NCBI GenBank assembly: GCA_002437415.1 | Contig: DJPL01000005.1 | Span: forward strand, 1-13,211 | Direction: 5' to 3' | DNA: 13,211 bases | Source: Ruminococcaceae bacterium UBA6413 | Lineage (GTDB): Bacteria > Bacillota > Clostridia > Oscillospirales > Ruminococcaceae | Part shown: positions 12,339 through 13,211 of the stretch, piece after piece | Numbering within the stretch: the first letter of the stretch is position 1 | How the letters are laid out: each line of letters opens with the position of its first letter | Translations under genes and position numbers: made by a program | The notes under the pieces: generated by a model | What the model was told of the DNA's origin: nothing | The model's input: only the letters and a program-made list of their open reading frames with translations | Database searches by the model: none

Positions 12339-13004
12339 TCAAATCCATTCAAAGTTATCTTTTCCCGCACCGACCTCAAAATGATATTTACCTATGCCCA
12401 AATCAATGCCAGAAAAATGTCCATCGCCTGCGGTAATAGTCACATTATTTTTGCTTCCTGTAACCATATACGGCTGTTTATTCAGTGCCGTCGGAGCATA
12501 GAGTAATGCTTCCACGCCGTTTTTGAACCACTGCGGCGTCTCACCATTATACTTGCTAATTTCATCGGCGGTCTTTGACTTGTGTGGATTTCCCTGAGTC
12601 TGACCGTAACCGATAGCTATGACACCATTGATACGAACATTCGCACTTTCCATATGCTTGAGTGCTCCCTTTCCATTGAACATTCCTCCACACCACCATG
12701 TATTCAAGCCCAATGTTTGTGCATAAAGAATAAGGTCTGCTCCGCAGTAACCCAACTTTTCGTCTAAATCAGAGCAGTCTTGCCCTGCAAGAACAATGTA
12801 ATTGTACACGCTTTTGGTAAGTAACATTTTTGCGATGCCGCCAATGCCATCAGAATTGTTCGTAACCAACTTAAGATTCAGCCCATATTTTGTATTATTG
12901 TCGGCTATTCGAGCATTTAACAGCGTAACTGTATCAGCCGAAATAGGCTTATTTATATATTTGCGAACCATATGCCTCTGTGGAATTGCTTCTTTGATAG
13001 TCAT
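12339..13004 (-). CDS. Nitroreductase-family flavoprotein, TM1586 type
   Basis: A 221-residue protein of the TM1586-type nitroreductase branch (PF14512 as I recall it), which differs from classic NfsB-like enzymes by two repeated half-domains. Visible landmarks are RHMVRKYINKPI at 10-21 (FMN-phosphate-binding Arg region), YNYIVLAGQDCSDLDEKLGYCGADLILYAQTLGLNT in the first half at 67-102, IAIGYGQTQGNPHKSK at 129-144, and PTALNKQPYMV at 171-181 (second FMN contact), then DLGIGKYHFE at 201-210. It likely binds FMN and reduces nitro or quinone-like compounds; the substrate is not known. AAGGAA lies 8 bases before the ATG. It is the first gene of the array in the direction of transcription, with a leader and terminator of the array type. 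Confidence 0.87.
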   Translation of the reverse strand: MTIKEAIPQRHMVRKYINKPISADTVTLLNARIADNNTKYGLNLKLVTNNSDGIGGIAKMLLTKSVYNYIVLAGQDCSDLDEKLGYCGADLILYAQTLGLNTWWCGGMFNGKGALKHMESANVRINGVIAIGYGQTQGNPHKSKTADEISKYNGETPQWFKNGVEALLYAPTALNKQPYMVTGSKNNVTITAGDGHFSGIDLGIGKYHFEVGAGKDNFEWI

Positions 13005-13019
13005 AATAAAATTCCTTCC

Positions 13020-13100
13020 GTAAAATCCCGATTTGTATTTCTGTTCGTTTTAAAAATGGGCAACTCCGATTGGAATTGCCCACTCATTGCACTAATTATG
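13020..13100 (-). promoter_or_regulatory. Shared 5' leader with intact hairpin, in front of the nitroreductase gene
   Basis: GGGCAACTCC (13058-13067) pairs with GGAATTGCCC (13072-13081) around GATT; the single mismatch is a G-U in RNA. On the minus strand ATTTTTAAAA follows, so it looks like a terminator or attenuator. The word AAATACAAATCG (13029-13040) lies 24 bases before the ATG. A possible -10, CATAAT (13095-13100), aligns with the -10 boxes of the other two leaders, but no good -35 is visible. Confidence 0.55.
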
Positions 13101-13129
13101 CGATTTTTTCTTGCTTGCACCGATTTCTG

Positions 13130-13155
13130 CATCAATTGATGTAAGTTTGATGTAA
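13130..13155. repeat. Palindrome and direct repeat upstream of the nitroreductase leader
   Basis: CATCAATTGATG (13130-13141) is a perfect 12-base palindrome, and TTGATGTAA occurs twice, at 13136-13144 and 13147-13155, an 11-base period, about one helical turn. This could be an operator for the nitroreductase promoter. Confidence 0.4.
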
Positions 13156-13211
13156 ATCGCTGTTTTTTCAGTTTTTTATCAAATGAAGTACGTCCCGTCT
13201 ATTTGGTAAAA

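Noticed and set aside
13182..13211. Last ten codons of a gene entering from the right edge (ending YQIDGTYFI)
   Set aside because: The frame is open to the edge and ends at 13179-13181, but ten codons are too few to call; the sequence beyond the window would decide it.
1..13211. CRISPR array, tRNA or rRNA genes
   Set aside because: No regularly spaced identical repeats and no cloverleaf or rRNA-like sequence was noticed on either strand by eye.

Overview
The window looks like chromosomal DNA of a gut-type Clostridia (Bacillota), most like the Ruminococcus / [Eubacterium] siraeum group. The evidence is indirect: Gram-positive style AGGAGG ribosome binding sites, sigma-A promoters, group I/fused ECF transporter architecture, many small single-gene units with strong intrinsic terminators, and an intergenic repeat of a type common in those genomes. 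No rRNA or marker gene is present, so the genus is a guess. Every gene I can support lies on the minus strand, so transcription runs from high to low coordinates.

Left part (62-2919): a TetR-type regulator and a 720-residue polypeptide that fuses both ATPases and the transmembrane coupling protein of an ECF vitamin/metal importer. The substrate-binding S subunit is not in the window. The regulator has a clear promoter with an inverted-repeat operator over its start site, and a terminator-like hairpin plus two mutually exclusive hairpins lie before the transporter gene. The next 760 bases (2920-3683) have no gene and hold repeats.

Middle part (3684-9922): an aspartate 4-decarboxylase/aminotransferase-family PLP enzyme that carries an N-terminal membrane anchor or lipoprotein signal, followed by a single-pass membrane protein with a large propeller-like outer domain; then an AraC regulator with a GyrI-like ligand domain, an ATC-hydrolase-family protein and a four-helix membrane protein of unknown function.

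Right part (10042-13211): four small unrelated genes (two GNAT acetyltransferases, a CPBP/Abi membrane protease and a TM1586-type nitroreductase). Each is its own transcription unit. The spacers between them are homologous: the same 37-base terminator stem followed by the same TTGACT/TATAAT promoter occurs three times, and three of the genes also share a 5' leader with a conserved 12-base word shortly before the start codon. This promoter-leader-gene-terminator array of unrelated, AT-rich accessory genes is the most unusual thing in the window and may be a gene-collecting locus that works by recombination between its spacers. The anchored aspartate decarboxylase is the second.
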